From the NCBI GenBank assembly GCA_017387565.1, contig JAFOEY010000008.1:1-46957 (forward strand): a stretch of DNA of 46,957 nucleotides, read 5' to 3'. The notes beneath the pieces are model-generated. The model had not been told where the DNA came from, searched no databases, and saw only the letters and a list, made by a program, of their open reading frames with translations. This document shows positions 7,660-15,502 of this stretch, piece by piece. The DNA is from Lachnospiraceae bacterium. GTDB taxonomy: Bacteria; Bacillota; Clostridia; Lachnospirales; Lachnospiraceae. How positions within the stretch are numbered: position 1 is the stretch's first letter; every line of letters begins with the position of its first letter. The position numbers were made by a program, and so were the translations under genes.

Positions 7660-9114
7660 TTATTGTTCAAATTCGCCTCGGATATCTTCTTTTGGCGGCT
7701 CCATCGGATATTTTCCGGTAAAGCAGCCCTTACATATCGGCAATCCATCAACTAACTCTGTTAATCTGTCAATTCCCAGGTAACCAAGACTGTCTGCACC
7801 GATAATCTGACGAATTTCTTCTATTGTTCGATTATACGCAATCAACTGCTCTCTTGCGGGTACATCGGTACCAAAATAACACGGCCATAAAAACGGCGGT
7901 GAAGATATTCGCACATGCACCTCTTTAGCTCCGGCATCGCGCAACATCTTTACGATACGATCGGAAGTCGTTCCTCTTACAATCGAATCATCAATCATGA
8001 TGACACGTTTGCCTTCCACAACTTCACGAATTGGATTTAATTTTACCTGCACACTGCTTTCACGGCTCTTCTGCTTGGGCTTGATAAAAGTCCGTCCGAC
8101 ATAGGTGTTTTTTACAAAAGCCGTTCCGTAAGGAATACCCGACTGCATGGCATAACCCATTGCTGCACAATTTCCGGATTCCGGTACACCGGTTACAATA
8201 TCGGCTTCTACCGGTGAATCCATTGCCAGAAATTTACCTGCTAAGATACGCGAATGATACACACTGACGCCATCAATTACACTGTCAGGTCTGGCAAAAT
8301 AAATATATTCAAAAATACATCTTGCATGTTCCTCTTTAGGAAGGCACATACTTTTATCCGATTCAATTCCCTTTTCCGGACTGATGGTAACAATTTCACC
8401 GGGCTCCACATCACGGACAAACTCAGCACCAATGGTATCTAAGGCGCAGGTTTCACTTGCCAGAATATAGCAATTATCTCTTTTTCCGATACAAAGCGGT
8501 TTAAATCCAAAAGGATCTCTCGCACCTATCAATTTACGAGGGCTCATGACAATCAAAGAATAAGCTCCTTTGATTTTTTTCATGGCACGTCCGACAGCTT
8601 CTTCTACGCTTCCGGTATTCAGTCTTTCTCTGGCAATATGATAGGCAATGACCTCCGAATCAATTGTCGTCTGGAAAATAGCTCCGGTATATTCCAATTC
8701 CTTTCGCAATTCCGGTGCGTTAATCAGGTTTCCGTTATGCGCTAATCCCAGTGTGCCTTTTACATAGTTTAGAACCAATGGCTGTGCATTTTCTCTGGTC
8801 GAACTTCCCGCTGTGGAATACCGTACATGTCCCACACCGATATCACCTTTTAAGCCGGCCAGTGATTCCGGCGTAAACGCCTCATGAATCAGCCCCATGT
8901 CTTTGTGAGTTGTCACTTTCCCTTTGGGTCCCATAGTCTCACTGACTGCAATACCACAGCTCTCCTGCCCTCTGTGCTGTAATGCAAACAGACCATAGTA
9001 GATACTGGTAGCCACATCATTGCCGTCAAAATCATACATGCCAAAGACACCGCATTCTTCTTTGATGTGTTCATCGTATTGCTTTCCGGATTCCTGCATC
9101 AATTTTTCACTCAT
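7660..9114 (-). CDS. purF: Amidophosphoribosyltransferase
   Basis: A 484-residue enzyme that makes phosphoribosylamine from PRPP and glutamine, the first step of purine synthesis. An N-terminal propeptide of about 20 residues precedes CGVFGMYDF, where C21 becomes the N-terminal glutaminase nucleophile (class II, Ntn fold). The phosphoribosyltransferase half carries the PRPP loop VIMIDDSIVRGTTSDR. Cysteines in RCIFEY, PCYFGTD and CKGCFTG match the [4Fe-4S]-binding, oxygen-sensitive Bacillus-type enzyme. ATG 9114 has AGGA 9 nt upstream; an in-frame ATG at 9141 has no site. The stop codon abuts the hairpin at 7614-7656. Confidence 0.97.
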   Translation of the reverse strand: MSEKLMQESGKQYDEHIKEECGVFGMYDFDGNDVATSIYYGLFALQHRGQESCGIAVSETMGPKGKVTTHKDMGLIHEAFTPESLAGLKGDIGVGHVRYSTAGSSTRENAQPLVLNYVKGTLGLAHNGNLINAPELRKELEYTGAIFQTTIDSEVIAYHIARERLNTGSVEEAVGRAMKKIKGAYSLIVMSPRKLIGARDPFGFKPLCIGKRDNCYILASETCALDTIGAEFVRDVEPGEIVTISPEKGIESDKSMCLPKEEHARCIFEYIYFARPDSVIDGVSVYHSRILAGKFLAMDSPVEADIVTGVPESGNCAAMGYAMQSGIPYGTAFVKNTYVGRTFIKPKQKSRESSVQVKLNPIREVVEGKRVIMIDDSIVRGTTSDRIVKMLRDAGAKEVHVRISSPPFLWPCYFGTDVPAREQLIAYNRTIEEIRQIIGADSLGYLGIDRLTELVDGLPICKGCFTGKYPMEPPKEDIRGEFEQ

Positions 9115-9167
9115 AATGTCATTCCTTTCGCTGTCTATCATTGAATCTAAAAAATTTATTCTATTTT

Positions 9168-9241
9168 AAAATCGTCTCAGACTTGACTGTATTGCTCTGT
9201 GTCAAAAATCGTCTCAGACTTGACTGTATTCCTCTGTGCCA
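9168..9241. repeat. Tandem pair of 37 bp repeats
   Basis: Units 9168-9204 and 9205-9241 both start AAAATCGTCTCAGACTTGAC and differ at two positions only. They fill the gap between the purF start and the end of the amino-acid ABC operon. No hairpin with a T-run is present. Confidence 0.9.
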
Positions 9242-9268
9242 AAAAAACATCCCGAATCTACGATTGAT

Positions 9269-10024
9269 TTACGATTTAAATTTACCGATAAATTCGCGTA
9301 CTCTCGGATTTTGCGAAGCAAATACTTCCTCGGGGGTTCCCTGCTCCTGAATGACGCCATCTTCCATAAAAATAATACGATCCGATAATTCACGCGCAAA
9401 TTCCATTTCATGGGTTACAATGATCATTGTCATCTTCTGTTTTGCAAGATCCTTGATAACCTTTAAAACTTCTGCTGTCAGCATGGGATCAAGTGCAGAA
9501 GTCGGTTCATCAAAAAACAAAATCTTAGGCTGAAGTGCCAGTGCTCTTGCAATGGAAACCCTTTGCTGCTGACCGCCCGAAAGCTGATAAGGATAAGCAT
9601 CTCTTTTATCGGATAAGCCAAGCTGACTTAACAGTTTATCCGCCCGCTCATCAGCCTCTTTTTTACTCACTTTATAAACGGAAATCGGCGCATCCACAAT
9701 ATTTTTATAAACACTGTAATGCGGAAATAAATTAAAATTCTGGAAAACCAGTCCGTAATAATGACGGATGCGCTGCAAATCCTTCTTAGATGCATACACG
9801 CTTTTTCCATCGTGGTCAAGGGCAGCTCCTTCACCCATGTAAATCAAATCGCCACCATCCATTTTTTCAAGCATGGTAGCACATCTTAAAATCGTTGATT
9901 TTCCCGAACCGGACGGCCCGATAATGGAAACCACTTCTCCTTCTTTTACCGAAAGTGAAATGTCTTTGAGGACTTCAAGCCCATCAAAGCTTTTTCTCAT
10001 ATGATTAATTTCTAAAATATTCAT
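9269..10024 (-). CDS. Polar amino-acid ABC transporter ATP-binding protein
   Basis: A 251-residue cytoplasmic ATPase of the GlnQ/HisP type that drives import. Walker A is GPSGSGKST (~36-44), the Q-loop is [10 protein letters not shown], the signature is [15 protein letters not shown], Walker B is [13 protein letters not shown] and the switch histidine is in IIVTHEM. The ATG at 10024 has AGGAGG 7 nt upstream. It is 10 bp downstream of the permease gene and so in one operon with it. The substrate is likely a polar amino acid or cystine; sequence alone does not decide. Confidence 0.95.
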   Translation of the reverse strand: MNILEINHMRKSFDGLEVLKDISLSVKEGEVVSIIGPSGSGKSTILRCATMLEKMDGGDLIYMGEGAALDHDGKSVYASKKDLQRIRHYYGLVFQNFNLFPHYSVYKNIVDAPISVYKVSKKEADERADKLLSQLGLSDKRDAYPYQLSGGQQQRVSIARALALQPKILFFDEPTSALDPMLTAEVLKVIKDLAKQKMTMIIVTHEMEFARELSDRIIFMEDGVIQEQGTPEEVFASQNPRVREFIGKFKS

Positions 10025-10034
10025 ATCGGTCCTC

Positions 10035-10685
10035 CTATCGGTAATAGCTCATTTTTTTCTCAATCCTCTCCATGGTAAATGCCACAATCAGATTGAAAAT
10101 ATAATAGAAAACTGCTGCTACCACAAAAGGAATCATCGTCGTCTGTGCAGCGGCAATCTGTTTTGCAATGGTAAACATCTCCATGTATGCAAGAGAAAAA
10201 GCAAGGGAAGTATCTTTTACCAATGTAATCACTTCATTGGTAATTGCCGGCAAAATCCGTTTGATTACCTGGGGCAAAATGATTTTAAAAAATGTCTGGG
10301 ATTTGCTATAGCCTAACTGTGTAGCCGCTTCATACTGTCCAACCGGCATGGATTCAATTCCGGAACGGTATATTTCCGCATAATACGCCGCATAGTTTAA
10401 AACAAATCCTATGATAATCGCAATAAAGCGATATCCTTGCGACAATTTGATACCAAACAGATAATAGGGTCCAAAATAAACAACCAAAAGTTGCAACATA
10501 AGAGGGGTTCCTCTCATAACGGAAATGTAAAATTTAAAAATGGAAGAAACCAGTTTGTTTTTTGACATTCTTCCAAATGCAATAACAAGACCAAACGGCA
10601 GTGACAAAGCCAGTGTCCAGAAAAAAATCCCCACCGTCTTAATCATTCCCGAACTCAGTTGTTGCAGTATCGTTACGAAATCCAT
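10035..10685 (-). CDS. Polar amino-acid ABC transporter permease
   Basis: A 216-residue membrane protein with about five hydrophobic helices, HisM/GlnP family. The EAA-like cytoplasmic loop that docks on the ATPase is visible as [39 protein letters not shown] is the family's typical early segment. ATG 10685 follows AGGAGG. A terminator lies between it and the binding-protein gene upstream, which probably lowers its expression relative to the binding protein. A single permease gene implies a homodimer. Confidence 0.95.
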   Translation of the reverse strand: MDFVTILQQLSSGMIKTVGIFFWTLALSLPFGLVIAFGRMSKNKLVSSIFKFYISVMRGTPLMLQLLVVYFGPYYLFGIKLSQGYRFIAIIIGFVLNYAAYYAEIYRSGIESMPVGQYEAATQLGYSKSQTFFKIILPQVIKRILPAITNEVITLVKDTSLAFSLAYMEMFTIAKQIAAAQTTMIPFVVAAVFYYIFNLIVAFTMERIEKKMSYYR

Positions 10686-10744
10686 ACGTTCCTCCTGTGT
10701 TTTCCATTCCCATTACATATGTAGACGATTAGAGCCTTACCCCC

Positions 10745-10816
10745 GATAAAACCGCTCCGCTTGTTTTATCGCTGATTAGCACTCGCCAAATGCAATTGTG
10801 CAAGCACATTGCATTT
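10745..10816. other. Two hairpins upstream of the permease gene
   Basis: GATAAAAC (10745-10752) pairs with GTTTTATC (10763-10770). AAATGCAAT with GTGC (10788-10800) pairs with GCAC and ATTGCATTT (10803-10816). Neither carries a T-run. They sit between the terminator of the binding-protein gene and the permease, and may be mRNA-end stabilisers or remnants of small repeats. Confidence 0.55.
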
Positions 10817-10833
10817 TTCTCGTTGCCATAACA

Positions 10834-10879
10834 AAAAAAGGCTGTCAAAAAGTAATGGGATTTATTTTTTAACAGCCTT
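10834..10879 (-). terminator. Intrinsic terminator between binding-protein and permease genes
   Basis: In the minus direction AAGGCTGT + TAAAAAAT pairs with ATTTTTGACAGCCTT-like arms (10879-10839) and is followed by seven Ts. It lies 11 bp beyond the binding-protein stop codon. It should terminate only partly if the permease and ATPase are transcribed from the same promoter. Confidence 0.85.
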
Positions 10880-10890
10880 AAAAAATCAGA

Positions 10891-11799
10891 TTATTTTAAG
10901 CAAATCAAATCAGAAATGTCATATTTTTCAGCCAGTTCTGCAACGGTTCCGTCTTCAGCCAGCTTCTTTAAATCTGCGTTAACGATATCTCTTAATGATT
11001 CGTTGCCAAGCTTAAAGCCCACACCATACTGCTCAGAGTTCAATGTTTCAGATAAAATAACATATCCTTCTCCTCTTGAGCTGATCTGGTAGTTTGCCAC
11101 ACCGATATCAATAGCAATAGCATCCAGACTTCCTGCAAGAAGCTCTGAGAATGCGGAATTGTAATCAGAAAACTGCTGTAAAGAACCAAATGTATCAGCT
11201 AAAGCTTTCTGCTGTTCTTCGTCAGACAATACGGAAAGAGCAGCACTTGCAGTCTGTACACCGACATTTTTTCCTGCCAAATCAGCCAATGTATTGATAC
11301 CGCTATCTTCGGCCACAACAATTACCTGACTGTTATCGCAATAGGGATCAGACCATGTATAGTCATCTTCACGTCCGTTAATGGTAAAACCATTCCAGAT
11401 ACAGTCAATGGAACCGGAATTTAATTCCATATCCTTAGAATCCCAGTCTATCGGAGTCTTGGTTAACTCCCAGCCTTCCATATCACATACAGCCTGAGCA
11501 AGCTCTAAGTCAAAACCTGTATATTCTCCATTGTCATCCATATATCCGTAAGGCGGATATTCTGCATCAAAACCAACTACAAATGTAGTTCTGTCAGCTT
11601 CCGGATTGGCTTCTTCAGCTGCTTCTGTTTCTTCTGTTGTTGCTTCTGTTGTTTCTTCTGTTGTTTCTTCTGTTGCTTCTGTTGTTTCTTCTGTTTGCTC
11701 TGCTGCAGTCTGTGTGGTTTCTGCAGAACTGCTGCCACAGCCAACAAGTAAAGCCATGGTCATAGCACCACATAAAAGCATTGCTACTGTCTTTTTCAT
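10891..11799 (-). CDS. Amino-acid ABC transporter substrate-binding lipoprotein
   Basis: A 302-residue family 3 solute-binding protein. It has a lipoprotein signal peptide (MKKTVAMLLCGAMTMALLVGC; lipobox LVGC), then a Thr/Glu-rich linker of ~45 residues (repeats of TTEATEE type), and the two-lobe periplasmic-binding fold beginning FVVGFDAEYPPYGYMDDNG, with FDLELAQAV and the Asp-containing GSLDAIAIDI. The lipid anchor holds it outside the membrane beside the permease. ATG 11799 has AGGAGG 7 nt upstream; an upstream ATG at 11871 is rejected because it disrupts the signal peptide. It is the promoter-proximal gene of the operon. Confidence 0.95.
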   Translation of the reverse strand: MKKTVAMLLCGAMTMALLVGCGSSSAETTQTAAEQTEETTEATEETTEETTEATTEETEAAEEANPEADRTTFVVGFDAEYPPYGYMDDNGEYTGFDLELAQAVCDMEGWELTKTPIDWDSKDMELNSGSIDCIWNGFTINGREDDYTWSDPYCDNSQVIVVAEDSGINTLADLAGKNVGVQTASAALSVLSDEEQQKALADTFGSLQQFSDYNSAFSELLAGSLDAIAIDIGVANYQISSRGEGYVILSETLNSEQYGVGFKLGNESLRDIVNADLKKLAEDGTVAELAEKYDISDLICLK

Positions 11800-11909
11800 A
11801 ATATTTCCTCCTGTATTACCATCCCGTGCCACAAATGCACCAAGAAAGCATGTATTCATGACACATATCATAATTACTTTGACATATTATCATGCTAAAG
11901 TATTCGTTG

Positions 11910-13106
11910 TCAATCGTCTGAATTTTGATACTTCTTTTCTTTTTTTTCGTACTCGGAAACCATTTTCAAAATTTCTTCTGCATCTTTCGGATACTGTTTT
12001 ACCACATCCATAATTGCATCTTTAACCTTTTCAGCCGTCTCATTGTTATACTCCATCTGCTTTCTCAAATTTTGTCTTCGAAGTATCAGATTATGACGTA
12101 TTTCCACCATTTCTTTCGGATTTAATAATGCTTCCGTCTGATGCACCCAGATTAACGGATCAAACAACGGGTAATGTTTCAACTGTCTGACTAACTGTTC
12201 ACTGTGAAAGTCTAAATCGGCCTCAGTTTCCATAAGCCTTCGTCTTTCTTCCTTTTCCAGCTGGTACTTTGACCACAAATCCTTTAATTTTTCTCCGCTG
12301 CTGACACCATATTTTATATAATAATAATCCAACAGACTGGTGTTATTGACATAACGGATTTTTACCTTATTCTGCAGTGCAATGACCTTATTATAACTTT
12401 TGGATGCAGAAATCAGTTCCTGCCTCGCCTCATTAAATTTCACAAAAAAGATAGTCAGTAAAAGTGCAATTCCAACCGACAAAATCATATATCCGATCTG
12501 CGTTTCCATGTTCAACATGAACTGAAGGATTAATAAAATCAAGACACACGAAACTGCAGCAATCAGACTGATAATCGTCATTCCCCGCATATTCAGCTGG
12601 CTGATTTTTGCCTCCTCCATCCGAAACATACAGGCATGTTTTTCACCTTCCAGTCTCTGCAGGTCCTTCCGGATTTTCTCCTGATACTGTTCAGCTTCCG
12701 AAAGCTTTTGTATTCCTTCTTCAACCTCATCTTCCAAACGTTCCATTTTTCGAAATTCCGATTCACTCATATGAATCGTCCGCTCATTGGCCTGCTTTTT
12801 ATCACCATTCAAAACAAAAATAGCTTTGGCATGCTCCTCGACTTTTTGTTTTTCCGCATCCGGCAGCGCTTCGATTTCCTCCATATCGTGAAGATACGAA
12901 TTAACCAGCTGATATTCATTTTGCAGACGCTCAATTTCACCGGAAGCCTCATCCATTTGTTCCAAACAGCTTTTTACATAATGAAAGCGCTTATTCGGAT
13001 TGCTCAAATCCAGGTTTTGTCCTTTTTCCCATTCAAAATCAACCTCTAATTCTTCTAAAGGTTCATATTCTCTTTTTTTTCGAAACAATTTTGAAAAGAA
13101 TCCCAT
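11910..13106 (-). CDS. Coiled-coil membrane protein of the Hsp70-like cluster
   Basis: A 398-residue protein of unknown function. Residues ~40-170 are predicted coiled coil; two transmembrane helices follow (175-198 and 203-224), then a second helical, charged domain (225-398). With both membrane segments adjacent, both long domains should lie on the same, probably cytoplasmic, side. The N-terminus MGFFSKLFRKKREYEP is strongly basic. ATG 13106 has GAGG 6 nt upstream, and the gene starts only 7 bp after the TPR gene, so it is the last gene of the cluster. It may anchor the soluble partners to the membrane (inference from layout). Confidence 0.75.
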   Translation of the reverse strand: MGFFSKLFRKKREYEPLEELEVDFEWEKGQNLDLSNPNKRFHYVKSCLEQMDEASGEIERLQNEYQLVNSYLHDMEEIEALPDAEKQKVEEHAKAIFVLNGDKKQANERTIHMSESEFRKMERLEDEVEEGIQKLSEAEQYQEKIRKDLQRLEGEKHACMFRMEEAKISQLNMRGMTIISLIAAVSCVLILLILQFMLNMETQIGYMILSVGIALLLTIFFVKFNEARQELISASKSYNKVIALQNKVKIRYVNNTSLLDYYYIKYGVSSGEKLKDLWSKYQLEKEERRRLMETEADLDFHSEQLVRQLKHYPLFDPLIWVHQTEALLNPKEMVEIRHNLILRRQNLRKQMEYNNETAEKVKDAIMDVVKQYPKDAEEILKMVSEYEKKEKKYQNSDD

Positions 13107-13113
13107 AACAACC

Positions 13114-13929
13114 TCAACTTTCGGCTTTATACGCTGCTACTTTTTCCATAACAAGTTCCCGGTATTCCTGATTTCTCCCACGATTTCCTTGTGAAAAAGA
13201 AAGAAGTTTTATGGTATCCGGTTCTTTCAAAAAATCATGTTTTGCCTCGGCAATATCGCAGCTTAATTCAGCAACTATCTGTTCAAACTCAGAATGTTTT
13301 TTTATAAATTCACCAAATGCCTCATCCGTCATCACCATGTTTTTGCAAAATAATGCAGCTTTTAAATCTTCTTTTTGGTCAATTTCCATCTCTGCCGCTT
13401 TCATAAACCATTCAAAAGCCAGATCAAAATAAAACATATATGAATAGCAACATCCGATATTATACATAATGTTGTGTTTTTCTTTCTGCGTGCTATAATC
13501 CTTATGCTCGAGAATCTCCTCATAGTCCTGAATGGCTTCCCGGTAATTTTTTTCCACCACATAATAATCGGCTCGCATTTTTCTTCGTTCATTGATGCTT
13601 AACAGCGAATTCTTGCGAATCCTTTCACAAACAGCCTCACGCTCCGGTTTGGTCAGATAATTTGCATAGGCAAAAATCTGCGACGCAACCTTTTCCGGTC
13701 TCGGATCTTTACTAAGGATACTTAAAATACTTTCAAAAAGATCCATAAAGCCCAATTGATGTCCAATCCAGTTCGCCAATTGGATTTTCACAAGTTCCTC
13801 AGCGCACAAAGTCGTATTGTTATAAAGGTAATAACACAACTCTTCAATGGTATATATTTTTTTCCGTATATCTGCAATGAAATAAGGTTTTTCAGCCTTT
13901 TTTCCTTTGCAAAAAAGGATATAACTCAT
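13114..13929 (-). CDS. TPR-like repeat protein of the Hsp70-like cluster
   Basis: A 271-residue soluble protein. Tetratricopeptide-like helices are clear at ~115-190 (ADYYVVEKNYREAIQDYEEI; then a repeat around YNIGCCYSYMFYFDLAFEWF). The N-terminal 100 residues are helical and unassigned. TPRs bind other proteins, and in Hsp70 systems TPR proteins often serve as co-chaperones, but I see no carboxylate-clamp evidence here. ATG 13929 follows AAGGGAG, 11 bp after the DUF5716-like gene, so the genes are co-transcribed. Confidence 0.78.
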   Translation of the reverse strand: MSYILFCKGKKAEKPYFIADIRKKIYTIEELCYYLYNNTTLCAEELVKIQLANWIGHQLGFMDLFESILSILSKDPRPEKVASQIFAYANYLTKPEREAVCERIRKNSLLSINERRKMRADYYVVEKNYREAIQDYEEILEHKDYSTQKEKHNIMYNIGCCYSYMFYFDLAFEWFMKAAEMEIDQKEDLKAALFCKNMVMTDEAFGEFIKKHSEFEQIVAELSCDIAEAKHDFLKEPDTIKLLSFSQGNRGRNQEYRELVMEKVAAYKAES

Positions 13930-13940
13930 AAAACACTCCC

Positions 13941-15215
13941 TTAATTTAGCGAAATAATCTCACGATAGCGTTTTCCTGTAGGACGGAAAAATTCTCCAAA
14001 TCCCACATCTTCCACTTCCACCACCAATTCCTTTGCAGATTTCATTTTTAACAGACAGTGGAATTTCATACTTTTCGGGTCTCTGTCCGGAACAACCGGA
14101 AGGACAACCAGGACCACCCGTTGATTCTTATCTCCTAACGGTGTAATAACAATTGGAAGTTTGCCATCATCACCGGGCATAAAATCAAATTCCTTTTGAA
14201 CCTCAAACCATTTTTCTCCGCCGGAAAGCAGATTTTTGACAACCATTTTTCCTTCCTGCATAACTCTCACTCCGATATCCGCAGAAAGCTTATCTTTTCC
14301 CAGATACAGATAATCCTGAGCTTCTTTCCCCGGAACCAGGCGTTCCATACCTAATAGGCAGGCTCCCTTACTGTATAAATTGCTGCCCCCGAACACACGG
14401 CGGTTATGACAGATGAGTTTGAGTGTCTTCGGGCACCATTCTTTTTCAAAGATTTTTCCGGTCAGATAGAACACTGTCACAAGACGATTATTCAAAAAAT
14501 CTTCCATAATTATGGAAAGCTTTTCATCCATCATCTCCAGATACCGGTCTTTTTCCATAATAGAAGAAAACTCTGCAGGTATCGAAAACTTTTTATCCAC
14601 ATGTTCATCGATGGTTGTCACAATCGGCTTTGTACGGTTATTTAAACGGATATGATAAAACTTTAAAAAACCATCCGACAAATCGATAACCCCCAATTCA
14701 TAGCATCGTAATTCCTTGGGCTGATGAATGGTATAAGAAAATAAACATTCCATCTTGGGCTCAAAATATACCTGCTCAAAGCATTTTAATACGCTTTCCT
14801 TAACACGGTTTAATACTTCCAGCATACGTTCCGATAACGTATCGACCGAAATAACCAATGCCTTAACCGTAACATCGTTGTTGTATAATCCCATAGAAGC
14901 AAGACAATTACGAATAAACAGCGCAAGTAATTCTACCGGGTCAGCCGTTGCTTTTTCTATCTGAACAGGCTCTCCCCTGACAGCCAACGTTAACAGATCA
15001 TCTACCAGTGTTCCTTTAAAGTTAGCTGCTGCTTTCTTTGCTTCCTCCCCGTGAAACCACTGGTTGGCATCCGTTCTTTTACACAGGCAGACCGGGATGT
15101 TATAAACATCTCCCTCTTCCTCTTCAAAAGTCACATAACTAATCTGGGCATAAGTTCTTCCCAGATCAAATCCTACGATGTAGTTTTTTTCTTTATCCTG
15201 CGTCTGCTTTTCCAT
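13941..15215 (-). CDS. Degenerate Hsp70/actin-fold ATPase-like protein (DUF5716-like)
   Basis: A 424-residue protein with the landmarks of an Hsp70/actin nucleotide-binding domain: phosphate-1 motif IVGFDLGRTYAQISYV (residues ~13-28), a phosphate-2-like strand GVIDLSDGFLKFYHI (~180), and an adenosine-like motif VFYLTGKIFEKEW...GGSNLYSKGACLLG (~255-295). The last ~110 residues look like a beta-rich domain (VVKNLLSGGEKWFEV) without the helical lid of DnaK. The double glycine of phosphate 2 is missing, so hydrolysis may be weak. I recall this family as Pfam DUF5716, found mainly in Lachnospiraceae; no function is known to me. ATG 15215 follows GAGG by 10 nt. Confidence 0.82.
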   Translation of the reverse strand: MEKQTQDKEKNYIVGFDLGRTYAQISYVTFEEEEGDVYNIPVCLCKRTDANQWFHGEEAKKAAANFKGTLVDDLLTLAVRGEPVQIEKATADPVELLALFIRNCLASMGLYNNDVTVKALVISVDTLSERMLEVLNRVKESVLKCFEQVYFEPKMECLFSYTIHQPKELRCYELGVIDLSDGFLKFYHIRLNNRTKPIVTTIDEHVDKKFSIPAEFSSIMEKDRYLEMMDEKLSIIMEDFLNNRLVTVFYLTGKIFEKEWCPKTLKLICHNRRVFGGSNLYSKGACLLGMERLVPGKEAQDYLYLGKDKLSADIGVRVMQEGKMVVKNLLSGGEKWFEVQKEFDFMPGDDGKLPIVITPLGDKNQRVVLVVLPVVPDRDPKSMKFHCLLKMKSAKELVVEVEDVGFGEFFRPTGKRYREIISLN

Positions 15216-15277
15216 CTTTTGCATCCTCACTATACATTAGAAAATCTTTTTCCCAAAATTATCCTGCCATAATCTGA

Positions 15278-15432
15278 ATGATACCAGGGTCAAAAGGTCA
15301 TACTTTTCATGCTCGCATGAAAAAGTATGACTTTGGGAGCCGCAAAACATGAGAAAGTAGCCCGATTAGGGCGGATTTCGATTGTTTACGGATTGCGAGA
15401 GCACAAAGTGCGTAGCAATCCGTTGGTATCAT
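15278..15432 (+). repeat. Dispersed palindromic repeat, complete copy with terminal inverted repeats
   Basis: Ends are ATGATACCA (15278-15286) and TGGTATCAT (15424-15432), exact inverted repeats. Inside are a long hairpin (15297-15311 with 15316-15331, loop CTCG), a short GCCC/GGGC hairpin (~15360-15372) and a hairpin GGATTGC (15390-15396) / GCAATCC (15415-15421) with a nested GCAC-AAA-GTGC. No ORF and no clear target-site duplication. It lies between the DUF5717-like and DUF5716-like genes and so interrupts their probable transcript. Confidence 0.92.
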
Positions 15433-15502
15433 GGAATTTGCAACCCCTTATGCAGATGATTCAAATCACAAATAAAACATGATTAAAACTGTCAACTGAA
15501 TT

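Noticed and set aside
9168-9241. Tandem 37 bp units as a CRISPR array
   Set aside because: The units are adjacent without spacers, and no cas gene is present.
11606-12013. 135-codon plus-strand frame rich in Ser/Val
   Set aside because: It is the antisense of the Thr/Glu linker of the binding lipoprotein and has no ribosome site.
12636-13049. 137-codon plus-strand frame, Phe-rich
   Set aside because: Antisense shadow of the coiled-coil membrane protein; no start signal.
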